DNA of 64,000 bases from Bradyrhizobium sp. Arg816. GTDB taxonomy: Bacteria > Pseudomonadota > Alphaproteobacteria > Rhizobiales > Xanthobacteraceae. The stretch spans positions 1 to 64,000 of the forward strand of contig NZ_JAPRAQ010000017.1 of the NCBI RefSeq assembly GCF_029989365.1, read 5' to 3'. Below, piece after piece: positions 1 through 7,993 of the stretch. The notes beneath the pieces are model-generated. The model saw nothing but the letters and a program-made list of their open reading frames with translations. It searched no databases and had not been told where the DNA came from. The position numbers and the translations under genes are program-made. Each line of letters starts with the position of its first letter. The first letter of the stretch is position 1.

Positions 1-142
1 AGTAGGCGGCGTTATCGGACGCGGTCGAGACGCGCTGGCCGGTCGAGATCCGGTTCTGCGTGGTCGCGAGCTGCGAGCTGACGTTCCGGAGGGTCTGCAG
101 CGCGGTCATTGCAGACGAGTTGGTGAGGAGACTAGAACCCAT
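1..142 (-). CDS. fliC: flagellin, N-terminal fragment cut by window edge
   Basis: Flagellin, the subunit polymerised outside the cell into the flagellar filament. Only the first 47 codons lie in the window. They read as a flagellin D0 helix with the features N-S-x-A-M-T-A-L-Q-T-L-R, then ISTGQRVSTASDNAAYW, nearly identical to the N-terminus of the complete flagellin immediately upstream, so this is the second copy of a tandem pair. The ATG at 142 is preceded by an AAGGGAC ribosome binding site at about 151-157. A terminator hairpin separates it from the upstream copy, and it has its own conserved leader, so each copy is probably transcribed separately. The C-terminus is not visible. Confidence 0.93.
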   Translation of the reverse strand, partial: MGSSLLTNSSAMTALQTLRNVSSQLATTQNRISTGQRVSTASDNAAY

Positions 143-175
143 TTTTGATGTCCCTTTGAAGATTGAATTGAGTTT

Positions 176-226
176 GGGGACATACCGGGCTTGCACCGGT
201 ACGACAGGGCGGCGTCATGCCTTTGG
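176..226 (-). promoter_or_regulatory. conserved flagellin mRNA leader, copy 1
   Basis: This 51-nt block matches the block at 1365-1415 ungapped at 46 of 51 positions and lies at nearly the same distance (about 35-40 nt) from the flagellin start codon. Read on the minus strand it contains a perfect 6-bp stem TACCGG/CCGGTA (183-201) around a 7-nt loop TGCAAGC, and a smaller GGC/GCC element further upstream. The placement suggests a 5' untranslated region element rather than a promoter core. In alphaproteobacteria FlbT acts on flagellin mRNA leaders, so this is a candidate FlbT target; that link is inference. Confidence 0.6.
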
Positions 227-366
227 GCGCGGCAGAAAAGCGGGCCCAACCTGTCGTAACGGCGACGATAGCGCGCGAAGCTTGTGCGAGGCTTGTGGCT
301 CTGTGCCCCGGCCGCAACAGGCAGCTGAAATGACGGGGCGTGTGTGCGGCATCACGCCAAACGAAA

Positions 367-394
367 GGGCCGCGCTTCGCGAGAAGCGCGGCCC
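367..394 (-). terminator. rho-independent-type terminator after the complete flagellin
   Basis: A perfect 12-bp G+C-rich stem GGGCCGCGCTTC / GAAGCGCGGCCC with a GCGA tetraloop lies about 20 nt past the stop codon of the flagellin at 415-1326. On the minus strand it is followed by TTTCGTTT. This separates the two flagellin transcripts. Confidence 0.85.
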
Positions 395-414
395 TCCCCG
401 GATCGTTTTGAGGC

Positions 415-1326
415 TTAGCCGCGGAACAGCGACAGGATGCTCTGGCTGCTGTTGTTGGCGATCGAGAGCGCCTGCACGCCGAGCTGCTGCTGGACCTGGA
501 GGGCCGACAGGCGGGTGGACTCCTGGTTCATGTCGGCATCGACGAGCTGGCCGATACCGCGATCCACCGAGTCCATCAGCGACTTCACGAAGTCCGTGTT
601 GGTCGAGATGCGGTTCTTGACGGCGCCAAGATCGGCAGCAGCGCCAGCCACCGTATTGATCGCGGCGGTGACCTGCGCGATGTAGCCATCGAGCGTGGTC
701 ATGTCGGCCGGGACGGTGTCCTGCAGCGCGCCGATGGCGATCGTGTCGACCGACGCACCACCGCTCACCTTGTCCAGGATACCGGTGTTGCCGGCGGTGT
801 TGTAGAGCGTGTAGTTCGCAACCGTCAGGGTGATCTTGCCGACGGTGGGCGTGCCGCTGACACGCGAGTACGACGACACCAGGTCGACGGTACCCGTCGC
901 GGCGGTCGCGCTCAGCCAGTTCACGCCGTTGAAGGTCGCCGCACTGGCTGTCGCCTTCATCTGCTGCTGGATCTGGGTGACGTCAGCCTGGATCTTGACG
1001 CGGTCGATACCGGCGGTCTTGGCTTCGACCAGCAGCGCCTGGAGCTTGGTCAGGCCGCCATTCTTGTCGCCGATAACCGTGGTCAGAGCGGTATATTCGG
1101 TGTCGACCGTCGCAGCCGACAGACCGAGCGAGTCGGAGACGGCGGAGAGCGCGGCGTTGTCGGCGCGCATCGACGTCGCGATCGACCAGTAGGCGGCGTT
1201 GTCGGACGCGGTCGAGACGCGCTGGCCGGTCGAGATCCGGGTCTGCGTGGTGGCGAGCTGCGAGCCCACAGACCGGAGGGTCTGGAGCGCGGTCATGGCG
1301 GTCGAGTTCGTAAGCAGGCTTGACAT
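415..1326 (-). CDS. fliC: flagellin (thin/lateral type, 303 aa)
   Basis: Filament subunit exported by the flagellar type III system. At 303 aa it is a short flagellin: conserved N-terminal D0/D1 helices (residues 1-140, including ISTGQRVSTASDNAAYWSIAT), a small variable middle, and a conserved C-terminal helix (about 230-303, ending SIANNSSQSILSLFRG). The length fits the thin lateral flagellins of Bradyrhizobium rather than its much longer thick-filament flagellins (family knowledge). The ATG at 1326 has an AAAGGGAC ribosome binding site. It is followed by a strong terminator, then by a second flagellin copy. The gene lies just downstream of fliP, as in rhizobial flagellar regions. Confidence 0.96.
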   Translation of the reverse strand: MSSLLTNSTAMTALQTLRSVGSQLATTQTRISTGQRVSTASDNAAYWSIATSMRADNAALSAVSDSLGLSAATVDTEYTALTTVIGDKNGGLTKLQALLVEAKTAGIDRVKIQADVTQIQQQMKATASAATFNGVNWLSATAATGTVDLVSSYSRVSGTPTVGKITLTVANYTLYNTAGNTGILDKVSGGASVDTIAIGALQDTVPADMTTLDGYIAQVTAAINTVAGAAADLGAVKNRISTNTDFVKSLMDSVDRGIGQLVDADMNQESTRLSALQVQQQLGVQALSIANNSSQSILSLFRG

Positions 1327-1364
1327 TGCGAATGTCCCTTTATGTACGCGTTACATTTTCACGA

Positions 1365-1415
1365 GGGGACATACCGGGCTTTCACCGGTACGGAGGGGCG
1401 GCATCATGCCTTTGG
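1365..1415 (-). promoter_or_regulatory. conserved flagellin mRNA leader, copy 2
   Basis: Second copy of the 51-nt leader block described at 176-226. On the minus strand the TACCGG/CCGGTA stem (1372-1390) encloses the loop TGAAAGC; the only loop difference from copy 1 is one base. The GGC-ATGAY-GCC element is also kept. The stem begins 46 nt upstream of the ATG at 1326, against 41 nt in copy 1. Confidence 0.6.
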
Positions 1416-1531
1416 ACTGATGTGGGTGGGGTCCAACCCGCCGTGCCGCATTGCTAGCACGTCGAATCTTGCGCCGAGATTAAGATCGGCTTGAATTTCT
1501 CTGTAATATCATATAGTTAACGCTACCCTCT

Positions 1532-1571
1532 GCTAACCATAGACCGGCACTTTTCGCTAACCATAACCGGC
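1532..1571. promoter_or_regulatory. tandem GCTAACCATA repeats (CtrA-like half sites)
   Basis: GCTAACCATAGACCGGC (1532-1548) is followed by GCTAACCATAACCGGC (1556-1571), a direct repeat with a 24-bp period, and GTTAAC lies just before at 1516-1521. CTAACCAT is one base from the CtrA half-site TTAACCAT (family knowledge). The site lies between the end of fliP and the flagellin leader, about 205-245 bp upstream of the flagellin start. A CtrA role is inference; the two copies are not spaced as the classical TTAA-N7-TTAA site. Confidence 0.35.
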
Positions 1572-1586
1572 CGGCGATCTCGGTAG

Positions 1587-2327
1587 CTATGAGAACGACC
1601 GCACCAGTCCGGAGGCCAGCAGGTTCCAGCCGTCGATCAACACGAAGAACAGCATCTTGAACGGCAGCGCGAGGATCGTCGGCGGCATCATCATCATGCC
1701 CATCGACATGGTCAGCGTCGCCACGATCATGTCGATGACGAGGAACGGCAGGATGATGAGAAATCCGATCTCGAATGAACGCCTGAGCTCGGAGATCATG
1801 AAGGCCGGAATGATGACGCGCATGTCGATGCGCTTGTCGTCGAACTTCTTGCGGAAGCTCTCCGCGGCGAGCGCCTCGAAGGTCTGGAGATCCTTGTCGC
1901 GGACATGGGCCAGCATGAACTCGCGGAACGGATCGGTGATCTTCAGATAGGCCTCTTCCTCCGAGATCTCGTTCTTCATCAGCGGCTGGACGCCGGTTTC
2001 CCAGGCGCGGTCGAAGGTCGGCGCCATCACGTAGAAGGTCATGAACAGCGCGAGGCTGATCAGCACCAGATTGGCCGGCGTGGTCTGGAGGCCGAGACCG
2101 GAGCGCAGGAACGACAGCGCCACCGCAAATCGCGTGAAGCTCGTCACCATGATCAGCAGCCCCGGCGCCACCGACATCACCGTGATCACCGCCATCAGCT
2201 GGATGATGCGGCCGCTGGTCGAGCCGTTGCCCGGCGGCAGCAGCGAGTTGAGGTCCGGAATCTGGGCCAGTGCCACCTCGGGCAGCACGACCAGAACCAA
2301 CGCGAGCAGCAGGACTCTCACTCTCAC
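1587..2327 (-). CDS. fliP: flagellar export gate protein FliP
   Basis: Inner-membrane subunit of the flagellar type III export gate, working with FliQ, FliR, FlhA and FlhB. The 246-aa protein has a cleavable signal peptide ending VALA (residues 1-21), then four membrane segments (about 45-65, 85-105, 185-205, 215-240), matching FliP in length and layout. The ATG at 2327 overlaps the fliL stop by 4 bp, so the two are translationally coupled. It is the last gene of the long minus-strand run before the flagellins. fliQ and fliR are not in the window. Confidence 0.97.
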   Translation of the reverse strand: MRVRVLLLALVLVVLPEVALAQIPDLNSLLPPGNGSTSGRIIQLMAVITVMSVAPGLLIMVTSFTRFAVALSFLRSGLGLQTTPANLVLISLALFMTFYVMAPTFDRAWETGVQPLMKNEISEEEAYLKITDPFREFMLAHVRDKDLQTFEALAAESFRKKFDDKRIDMRVIIPAFMISELRRSFEIGFLIILPFLVIDMIVATLTMSMGMMMMPPTILALPFKMLFFVLIDGWNLLASGLVRSFS

Positions 2328-2770
2328 TGAATCACCAGGGTCTCAATGATCAATTCGCGGATCTTGCCCGACGAGCGGATATTGGCGCGCTCGGTCAGGT
2401 CGTCGCGCAGATGCTGAAGCCCGCGCGATCCCTCGAACTGGCCAACCGATGCCGACCGCAGATAGGTCACGATGTCCTCGCTGATATGGGCGGCCAGGAT
2501 GCCGGCATCCTCGTCGCTCATGCTCTCGGTCACCATGGAGGCTTCGACACGGGCCCAGTTGTTGGCCGGCGCGGCGAGATTGGTCACGATCGGGGACAGC
2601 TTTCTCAGCCGTGCGCTGCCGGCGTAGCTCGTGGCCAGGGGCGGCGGCGTGGCGGTCTTCTTTGCGTCGGCGACGCGCTCCGCGGCCGCGAACAGATGCA
2701 GGCCGGCAACCGCGCCCGCACCGATCGCGATCAGGGTCAGCACCACAATGGCCGCAATCAGGCGCATCAC
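2324..2770 (-). CDS. fliL: flagellar basal body-associated protein FliL
   Basis: Single-pass inner-membrane protein associated with the motor stators. It has 148 aa with one N-terminal membrane helix (about 4-28), a periplasmic domain, and the typical C-terminal region containing LRDDLTERAN and a short hydrophobic end. The first codon of the open frame is GTG at 2770, directly followed by ATG at 2767. An AGGGGAC ribosome binding site sits almost against the GTG, so the ATG at 2767 is the better start. Order flgH-fliL-fliP is the rhizobial one. Assignment rests on layout and neighbours as much as on sequence. Confidence 0.88.
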   Translation of the reverse strand: MMRLIAAIVVLTLIAIGAGAVAGLHLFAAAERVADAKKTATPPPLATSYAGSARLRKLSPIVTNLAAPANNWARVEASMVTESMSDEDAGILAAHISEDIVTYLRSASVGQFEGSRGLQHLRDDLTERANIRSSGKIRELIIETLVIQ

Positions 2771-2809
2771 GTCCCCTGCCCTCGCGGCGCGGCGCGGCCG
2801 GCGCGATTC

Positions 2810-3505
2810 TCAGAATGGTGCCACGGCGTCATAGATCCGATGTCCCCATCCAGGCTGCTGCACGTCAGACAGATTTCCGCGACCGCCATAGGACACGCGT
2901 GCCTCGGCGATCTTCTCGTAGGAGATCGTGTTGGTGCGCGAGATATCGCGCGGACGCACGATGCCGCCGACGTTGAGCACGCGCATCTCGGTATTGACCT
3001 TGAACTCCTGCGAGCCGCTGATCATCATATTGCCGTTCGGCAACACGTCGGTGACGATGGCGGCGATCGACAGCTTGATGTCCTCGGTGCGGTCGATCTG
3101 GCCGTTGCCCTTGATCTGGGTGTTGGTGCTGAGGTTGGCGTTGGTCTGGCCCTTGTCGTGCCATCCGGCGGCATCCATCAGCCAGTCCAGCCCGAACTTG
3201 ATCTGCGAATCGCGCGAGCGACCGGTCTTGTTGTCGAGCTTGGCCTTGTCCTGCATGGAGATGATCACCGTCACGACGTCGCCGGTGCGCCGGGCGCGGG
3301 GGTCACGGTAGAGATCGGTGCCGTCGTCCCAGGTCGAGCGATAGCTGACGGGCGAGCGCAGCCGGGGCGTCACGGGAATCGGATCGGCCTGCGTCCGCAG
3401 GCCGCTCCCGACCGGCGACAAGCGCGGACCGTTCAGGACCTCGGCCGGATCATTGACGCATCCGGCAAGCGATAGCAGCGACAGGATGAGGATCAGATTC
3501 TTCAT
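2810..3505 (-). CDS. flgH: flagellar L-ring protein FlgH
   Basis: Outer-membrane lipoprotein that forms the L ring around the flagellar rod. The 231-aa protein has a lipoprotein signal with the lipobox LAGC (acylated Cys16), then the conserved FlgH body including DLYRDPRARRTGDVVTV (about residues 65-81), the internal NGNMMISGSQEF strand (about 150-165) and the C-terminal YGGRGNLSDVQQPGWGHR. The length is normal for FlgH. It starts one base after the stop of the upstream MotE-like gene. Confidence 0.98.
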   Translation of the reverse strand: MKNLILILSLLSLAGCVNDPAEVLNGPRLSPVGSGLRTQADPIPVTPRLRSPVSYRSTWDDGTDLYRDPRARRTGDVVTVIISMQDKAKLDNKTGRSRDSQIKFGLDWLMDAAGWHDKGQTNANLSTNTQIKGNGQIDRTEDIKLSIAAIVTDVLPNGNMMISGSQEFKVNTEMRVLNVGGIVRPRDISRTNTISYEKIAEARVSYGGRGNLSDVQQPGWGHRIYDAVAPF

Positions 3506-4276
3506 CTATTTGGTCTTTCCGTCATCCACGCGACGCATTCCGCCGAGCAGATCGGCAAGGTGCGCCGCGCGTGCCGTATCCATCTCGTTGAAGATCGCGC
3601 TCGAGCTCCTCGGACTGAGTTTTGCAAGCACGGCGGCGGCGGTCTCGTCCGCCATCCCCGCGATCTGGGTCGCCGCGGCGTCCGGCTTCATGCGCGAATA
3701 GATCTCGACGACGCTCGCTTCGGCCTTCTTCAGGAAGTCGTCTCGCAGCGCCATCCACTTCTCGTATTCGGCGCGCTTGGCCTCGACCTCGGCGATCCGC
3801 TCCCGGAGCTGGGTCTCGGCCTTCTCCAGTTCCCTGAGCTGCCAGGCCAGCCGCGCATCGACGGCGGGGTCGGCGACATTGCTGCAGAACAAGGCGACCT
3901 CATTGTCCGCAGGTACCGCAGCCTGTGCCGGTGCGGGCTTCGGCGGCGCCGTGACGCTGCCCGGCTTGGCCGGGCGCACGGGCGCGACCGCGGGCGCCGG
4001 CGCCGGCTTCTCGGGAACCGGCACGGCACCCGTGATCGCGGGTCCGGAATCTTCGGCGGCCCACGCCGTCGCCCGGATCGACGCATTGTCGCCCGGTATC
4101 GGCGAGGTTGGCGCATTCGGCTTCTGCGGTCCGGGCGCGCGGGCACGCGCGAAGGACAGCAGGTTGAGCGGCTTCGACGGCTTGGCCTCGTCCAGCGCCA
4201 GAACGGGCGAAGCGCATCCGAACGCGCAGGCCGCGACCAGGAGGAGGAGTTTGGCTTTGTGATCCAGCTTCAGCAT
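3506..4276 (-). CDS. MotE-family flagellar motor chaperone-like protein
   Basis: Likely periplasmic protein of the MotE type, which in rhizobia helps the motor protein MotC fold (family knowledge). The frame is open from a TTG at 4354, but the ATG at 4276 gives a clean signal peptide (about residues 1-28, ending PVLA) and avoids overlap with flgI, so it is chosen; the ribosome binding site is weak in each case. After the signal comes a long Pro/Ala-rich stretch, then a coiled coil (about residues 145-190) and a C-terminal MgtE-N-like segment with MADETAAAVLAKLSPRSSS. It sits between flgI and flgH, the usual position in rhizobia. Confidence 0.8.
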   Translation of the reverse strand: MLKLDHKAKLLLLVAACAFGCASPVLALDEAKPSKPLNLLSFARARAPGPQKPNAPTSPIPGDNASIRATAWAAEDSGPAITGAVPVPEKPAPAPAVAPVRPAKPGSVTAPPKPAPAQAAVPADNEVALFCSNVADPAVDARLAWQLRELEKAETQLRERIAEVEAKRAEYEKWMALRDDFLKKAEASVVEIYSRMKPDAAATQIAGMADETAAAVLAKLSPRSSSAIFNEMDTARAAHLADLLGGMRRVDDGKTK

Positions 4277-4343
4277 CGGGCCGCGTGCGATTCTCGGTCG
4301 AGACCTGAGCATTGAGCGACCAAGCTTGCACGACGCTTGTGCA

Positions 4344-5474
4344 TCATTGCACAATGACGTCGGCCTGGAGTGCGCCGGCCGTTTTGATCGCCTGGAGGAT
4401 CGCGATGATGCCCGATGGCTTCAGGCCGATCTGGTTCAGCCCGCGCACCAGGCGCTGGAGGTCGACGCCGCTCAGGATCGCCACCTGCGATCCGGCCTCG
4501 TTGGCCTCGACCACGGTCTGGGGAACGACCACCGTCTGCCCCCGCGAGAACGGTGCCGGCTGCGACACCACGGGAAGCTCGGTGACACGAACCGTCAGGT
4601 TGCCGTGCGTCACGGCGACGGTCGATATGCGCACGTCGCGCCCGATCACCACCGTGCCGGTCCGTTCGTTGATCACCACTCGCGCCGGCGTGTCCGGCTC
4701 GACGGTCAGCTCGCCGATTTCGGCGAGGAAGCGGACGGGGCCGATATGGCGCGGCTTAGACAGCACGATGGTGCGGTAATCGCGCTCGAAGGCGATCTGC
4801 GCGCGGTAGCGGCCACCGGCGTAACCGTTGATGGCGTCGAGGATGCGCGTCGCAGTGACGAAATCCGGGTTCTTGAGCTCCAGCACCAGGAACTCCATCT
4901 CGTGGAGGCTTCCCTGCACCTCGCGCTCCACCAGCGCACCGTTCGGGATGCGACCCGCGGTCGGCGTGCCCTGGCTGACGCTCTGCGCCTGCCCTCCCAC
5001 ACTGTAACCGGCGACCGTGACCGCGCCTTGCGCCACCGCATAGACTGCGCCGTCCGCCGCCCGCAGCGACGTCATCACCAGCGTGCCGCCGAGCAGCGAG
5101 GTCGCATCGCCGAGCGACGATACGGTCACGTCCATGCGCTCGCCCGCTCCGATCGAGGGCGCCAAATCCGCGGTCACCATAACGGCTGCGACGTTGCGCG
5201 TGCGCAGCGTCGTCGGACGCGGGGGATTGTTGGTGCTCGTGGTCTCGTTCCTGACGTTGATGCCCATGTTCTCGAGCATCGATTGCAGGGACTGCTCCGT
5301 GAACGGAGCGTTGCGGAGCGTGTCGCCGGTGCCGTTCAGGCCGATGACGAGGCCGTAACCGACGATCTGGTTTTCGCGCAACCCCTTGATGTCCGCGATG
5401 TCCTTGATGCGGACGGCCGCCTGGGCGCTGGCGGCGGAAACGAGCAGGACAAGCGCAAGCAGGAATCTGGTCAT
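4344..5474 (-). CDS. flgI: flagellar P-ring protein FlgI
   Basis: Periplasmic subunit of the P ring. The open frame runs up to 5999, but the family start is the ATG at 5474, giving 376 aa: signal peptide MTRFLLALVLLVSAASAQA, then VRIKDIADIKGLRENQIVGYGLVIGLNGTGD-type FlgI core and the C-terminal end with RGLNQIGLKPSGIIAILQAIK. The ATG overlaps the flgA stop by 4 bp, as expected for co-translated ring genes. The upstream extension of the frame is only an overlap with flgA in another frame. Confidence 0.98.
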   Translation of the reverse strand: MTRFLLALVLLVSAASAQAAVRIKDIADIKGLRENQIVGYGLVIGLNGTGDTLRNAPFTEQSLQSMLENMGINVRNETTSTNNPPRPTTLRTRNVAAVMVTADLAPSIGAGERMDVTVSSLGDATSLLGGTLVMTSLRAADGAVYAVAQGAVTVAGYSVGGQAQSVSQGTPTAGRIPNGALVEREVQGSLHEMEFLVLELKNPDFVTATRILDAINGYAGGRYRAQIAFERDYRTIVLSKPRHIGPVRFLAEIGELTVEPDTPARVVINERTGTVVIGRDVRISTVAVTHGNLTVRVTELPVVSQPAPFSRGQTVVVPQTVVEANEAGSQVAILSGVDLQRLVRGLNQIGLKPSGIIAILQAIKTAGALQADVIVQ

Positions 5475-5947
5475 GATCCATCCACGACCTTGACGGTGCC
5501 GTCCGGCTGGACGACGCCCCTGATGATCACGCCGGTGTCGGTGTTTCGCACCGGGATGAGCGCGCCGGTCGCGCCCGACTGCATCGCCGCGCCGTAAGTG
5601 ACGATCGACAGGCCGCTGTCTTCCACCACGACCTTGACCATGGCGCCGCGAGCAACCGTCCAGGGATCCTCCACCGAATTGGTCGGAATCGGCTGACCCG
5701 GCAATAGCGTGCGCCGCGCCATGCGTCCGACCAGGATCTGGCGTCCTTCGATGAACATGGCAACGCCGAGCACGTTCGGCGCGAAGGCGCGTTCCGTGAT
5801 CATGTCGTCCCGGATCAGCTCGCCGGCTCGGATCGAGACCGCCGGCACGGGAAGCCGCTTCTCCTCGGCCGCAGCGAGGCGCGCCGAGACGAGAACCAGC
5901 AGCACGGCGGCCAACCCGCGCACCATCAAGCCCACCCTGTTCGACAT
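5471..5947 (-). CDS. flgA: P-ring assembly chaperone FlgA
   Basis: Periplasmic chaperone needed for P-ring formation. Starting at the ATG at 5947 gives 158 aa; a GTG at 5956 is also open and neither has a clear ribosome binding site. The protein has a signal peptide (about residues 1-27), then the SAF-type domain with RAGELIRDDMITERAF and the conserved LLPGQPI and NTDTGVIIRG segments near the C-terminus. It follows flgG by a short gap and overlaps flgI by 4 bp. Confidence 0.95.
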   Translation of the reverse strand: MSNRVGLMVRGLAAVLLVLVSARLAAAEEKRLPVPAVSIRAGELIRDDMITERAFAPNVLGVAMFIEGRQILVGRMARRTLLPGQPIPTNSVEDPWTVARGAMVKVVVEDSGLSIVTYGAAMQSGATGALIPVRNTDTGVIIRGVVQPDGTVKVVDGS

Positions 5948-5961
5948 CGAGAACACCGGAA

Positions 5962-6750
5962 CTAGCGCATGCCCTTCGAGACCGTCTGGGCCATTTCATC
6001 CGAGGCCTGGATGACCTTGGCGTTCATTTCGTAGGCGCGCTGCGCCGAGATCAACTCGGTGATTTCCTTGACCGGGTCGACGTTCGAGGCCTCGAGATAT
6101 TGCTGGTTGATCTTGCCGTAGCCGGAATCGCCCGGCAGTCCGACAACCGGTGTGCCGGACGCCGGCGTCTCGCGATAGAGGTTGCTGCCAAGCGGCTCGA
6201 GGCCCGCTTCGTTGGCGAAATTGGCGAGGTTGAGCTGGCCGATCTGCCGCGGGTTCACTTCCGTGTCCAGCTTGGCAAACACCTGTCCGGTCTGGTTGAC
6301 GACGACCTGAACCGTTCCCTGCGGTATCGTGATTGCGGGATCCAGCAGATAGCCGTCGGTGGTGACGAGCTGGCCGTTGGGGTTGGGGCTGAACGAGCCG
6401 GCGCGAGTGTATTGCACCTCGTTGTTCGGGCCGAGCACCTGAAACCAGCCGCGGCCGTTGATCGCGAGATCGTAGGGGTTGCCGGTTTGCGTGAGCGCGC
6501 CCTGGATGTGCAGCTTGCGGATGGCCGTCGACTTGACGCCGAGGCCGAGATTGGAGCCTTCCGGGATCGGCGAGGAGCCGTTGGCGTTCGCGACGCCCTG
6601 CATGCGGTCCATCTGGTAGAACAGATCGGTGAATTCCGCCCGCGCACGCTTGTACGACGTCGAGTTGATGTTGGCGATGTTGTTCGCGATGACTTCGATG
6701 TTGGTCTGCTGGGCGTTCATGCCCGTGGCCGCAATGGCGAGCGATTTCAC
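5962..6750 (-). CDS. flgG: flagellar distal rod protein FlgG
   Basis: Forms the distal rod of the flagellar axis. It has 262 aa, the usual FlgG length, with the N-terminal rod motif MNAQQTNIEVIANNIANINSTS split around residues 12-33, the central beta domain, and the C-terminal motif VDPVKEITELISAQRAYEMNAKVIQ. It lies between fliE and flgA in the rod/ring block and is exported by the type III system, so it has no signal peptide. Confidence 0.98.
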   Translation of the reverse strand: MKSLAIAATGMNAQQTNIEVIANNIANINSTSYKRARAEFTDLFYQMDRMQGVANANGSSPIPEGSNLGLGVKSTAIRKLHIQGALTQTGNPYDLAINGRGWFQVLGPNNEVQYTRAGSFSPNPNGQLVTTDGYLLDPAITIPQGTVQVVVNQTGQVFAKLDTEVNPRQIGQLNLANFANEAGLEPLGSNLYRETPASGTPVVGLPGDSGYGKINQQYLEASNVDPVKEITELISAQRAYEMNAKVIQASDEMAQTVSKGMR

Positions 6751-6767
6751 AGCTTCATTCCCTCAGA

Positions 6768-7097
6768 TCAAATCGACATCCGGACGACTTCTTGGTAGGC
6801 CTGCACGACCTTGTCGCGAACCGCGACCGCGGTCTGCAAGGCCTGCTCGGCCGACATCAGCGCCTCCACGACCTTCCGGGTCGATTCCTTGCCCTGCATC
6901 GCCGAGATCGACGCCGCTTCGCCCGCCTTCAGCGTCCCGATCGCGTCCGTCGTCACCTGCTTCATCACCGATTCGAATCCTACATCGTCGGCGGACTGAA
7001 TGGCGGTCGGCGCTGCCGGCGCAATGGCCTGCGTCTCGGTCGCGCGGCTCGCCGCTTGCCCGGCGGAAATCGCGGTGGATGAAATTGCCTCAAGCAT
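6768..7097 (-). CDS. fliE: hook-basal body junction protein FliE
   Basis: Small protein joining the MS ring to the rod. It has 109 aa with the FliE C-terminal region, including the GKESTRKVVEALMSAEQALQTAVAVRDKVVQAYQEV helix (residues about 67-102) and the terminal RMSI. It starts 2 bp after the flgC stop and precedes flgG, the standard flgB-flgC-fliE-flgG order of alphaproteobacteria. Confidence 0.97.
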   Translation of the reverse strand: MLEAISSTAISAGQAASRATETQAIAPAAPTAIQSADDVGFESVMKQVTTDAIGTLKAGEAASISAMQGKESTRKVVEALMSAEQALQTAVAVRDKVVQAYQEVVRMSI

Positions 7098-7099
7098 TG

Positions 7100-7516
7100 T
7101 CAGCTCCTCAGCAGGTCGATGGTCATGCCCAGCATCGACCGCACCTGTTTCACGACCTGGAGATTGGCTTCATAGGACCGATTGACTTCCCGCATGTCGG
7201 CCATCTCGATCATCATGTTGACGTTCGGCAGCTTGACGTAACCGGCCTTGTCGGCGGCGGGATGTCCCGGCTCGTACTCCACGCGATACGGCGTGGTGTC
7301 GACCCCGATCTCCTTGACCTTCGCAAGCTGCGCGCCCGAGGCACGGTCCATGGCGGCATCGAAGGTGATGGTTTTGCGCTGATACGGATCGGCGCCGGCC
7401 GTGCGCCCCGTCGAGGTCGCATTGGCAAGGTTTTCCGAAACGATGCGCATGCGCGTCGACTGCGCTTCGAGCCCGGAGCTCGCGACCGTCAATGACGCCT
7501 GCAGTGAGTCCAGCAT
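7100..7516 (-). CDS. flgC: flagellar proximal rod protein FlgC
   Basis: Proximal rod subunit of 138 aa, the normal length. The N-terminal rod motif reads SGLEAQSTRMRIVSENLANA (about residues 15-34) and the C-terminal part has the conserved DMREVNRSYEANLQVVKQVRSM helix (about 107-128). It lies 11 bp downstream of flgB and 2 bp upstream of fliE. Confidence 0.98.
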   Translation of the reverse strand: MLDSLQASLTVASSGLEAQSTRMRIVSENLANATSTGRTAGADPYQRKTITFDAAMDRASGAQLAKVKEIGVDTTPYRVEYEPGHPAADKAGYVKLPNVNMMIEMADMREVNRSYEANLQVVKQVRSMLGMTIDLLRS

Positions 7517-7527
7517 GTCAATTCACC

Positions 7528-7908
7528 TCAGCTCTTCGCGCTCGACAGCAGCATGCGGTGGAACGACCGCACGACTGCCGAATTCATCGAGTAGTCGCGA
7601 CTGACGTCGCTACCCTTGATCATTTCCTGCTCGAGGCTGACGGAGTTGCCGGAGTGAACCACTTCCCAGCTGTCCTTCTTCGCGGTCTTCCGCGTATCGG
7701 ACTCGGCCGCGGACAATTGCATGTGCGAGGGCGACGTCGTCGCGAGCCTGACCGGCGTGGCGTCGAGCACCTTGTTGAAGGGCTCGACGTCGCGCGCCTT
7801 GAAGCCCGGCGTATTGGCGTTGGCGACGTTGGTCGCGATGGTCGACTGGCGGAGCTCGAGGTAGCGCGCCTGCGACGATGCGAGTTCGAAGAGATAAAGC
7901 GGTCCCAC
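7528..7908 (-). CDS. flgB: flagellar proximal rod protein FlgB
   Basis: Proximal rod subunit of 126 aa with the typical rod motif RQSTIATNVANANTPGFKARDV (about residues 20-41) and a C-terminal helix ending in RSFHRMLLSSAKS. The start is a GTG at 7908; the nearest ATG (7919) is out of frame. The 85 bp between this gene and flhB contain the A+T-rich stretch TTAATCTTAAG, a possible promoter for the rod operon, although both genes point the same way and may be co-transcribed. Confidence 0.97.
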   Translation of the reverse strand: MGPLYLFELASSQARYLELRQSTIATNVANANTPGFKARDVEPFNKVLDATPVRLATTSPSHMQLSAAESDTRKTAKKDSWEVVHSGNSVSLEQEMIKGSDVSRDYSMNSAVVRSFHRMLLSSAKS

Positions 7909-7993
7909 GACGGCCCCATGCTGATTTCTTAAGATTAAGTTTAGGGCCGCAAGCTTTCGTCAGGCTGATGCAGCCGACGCTATGCTCGGAAAT

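Noticed and set aside
1420..1450. Sigma-54 promoter upstream of the flagellin (CGGCAC...TTGGA on the minus strand)
   Set aside because: The two elements are one base too far apart, the second lacks the GC core, and the other flagellin copy has no equivalent.
5475..5999. N-terminal extension of flgI to 5999
   Set aside because: The extension reads through flgA in another frame; the ATG at 5474 gives the family signal peptide.
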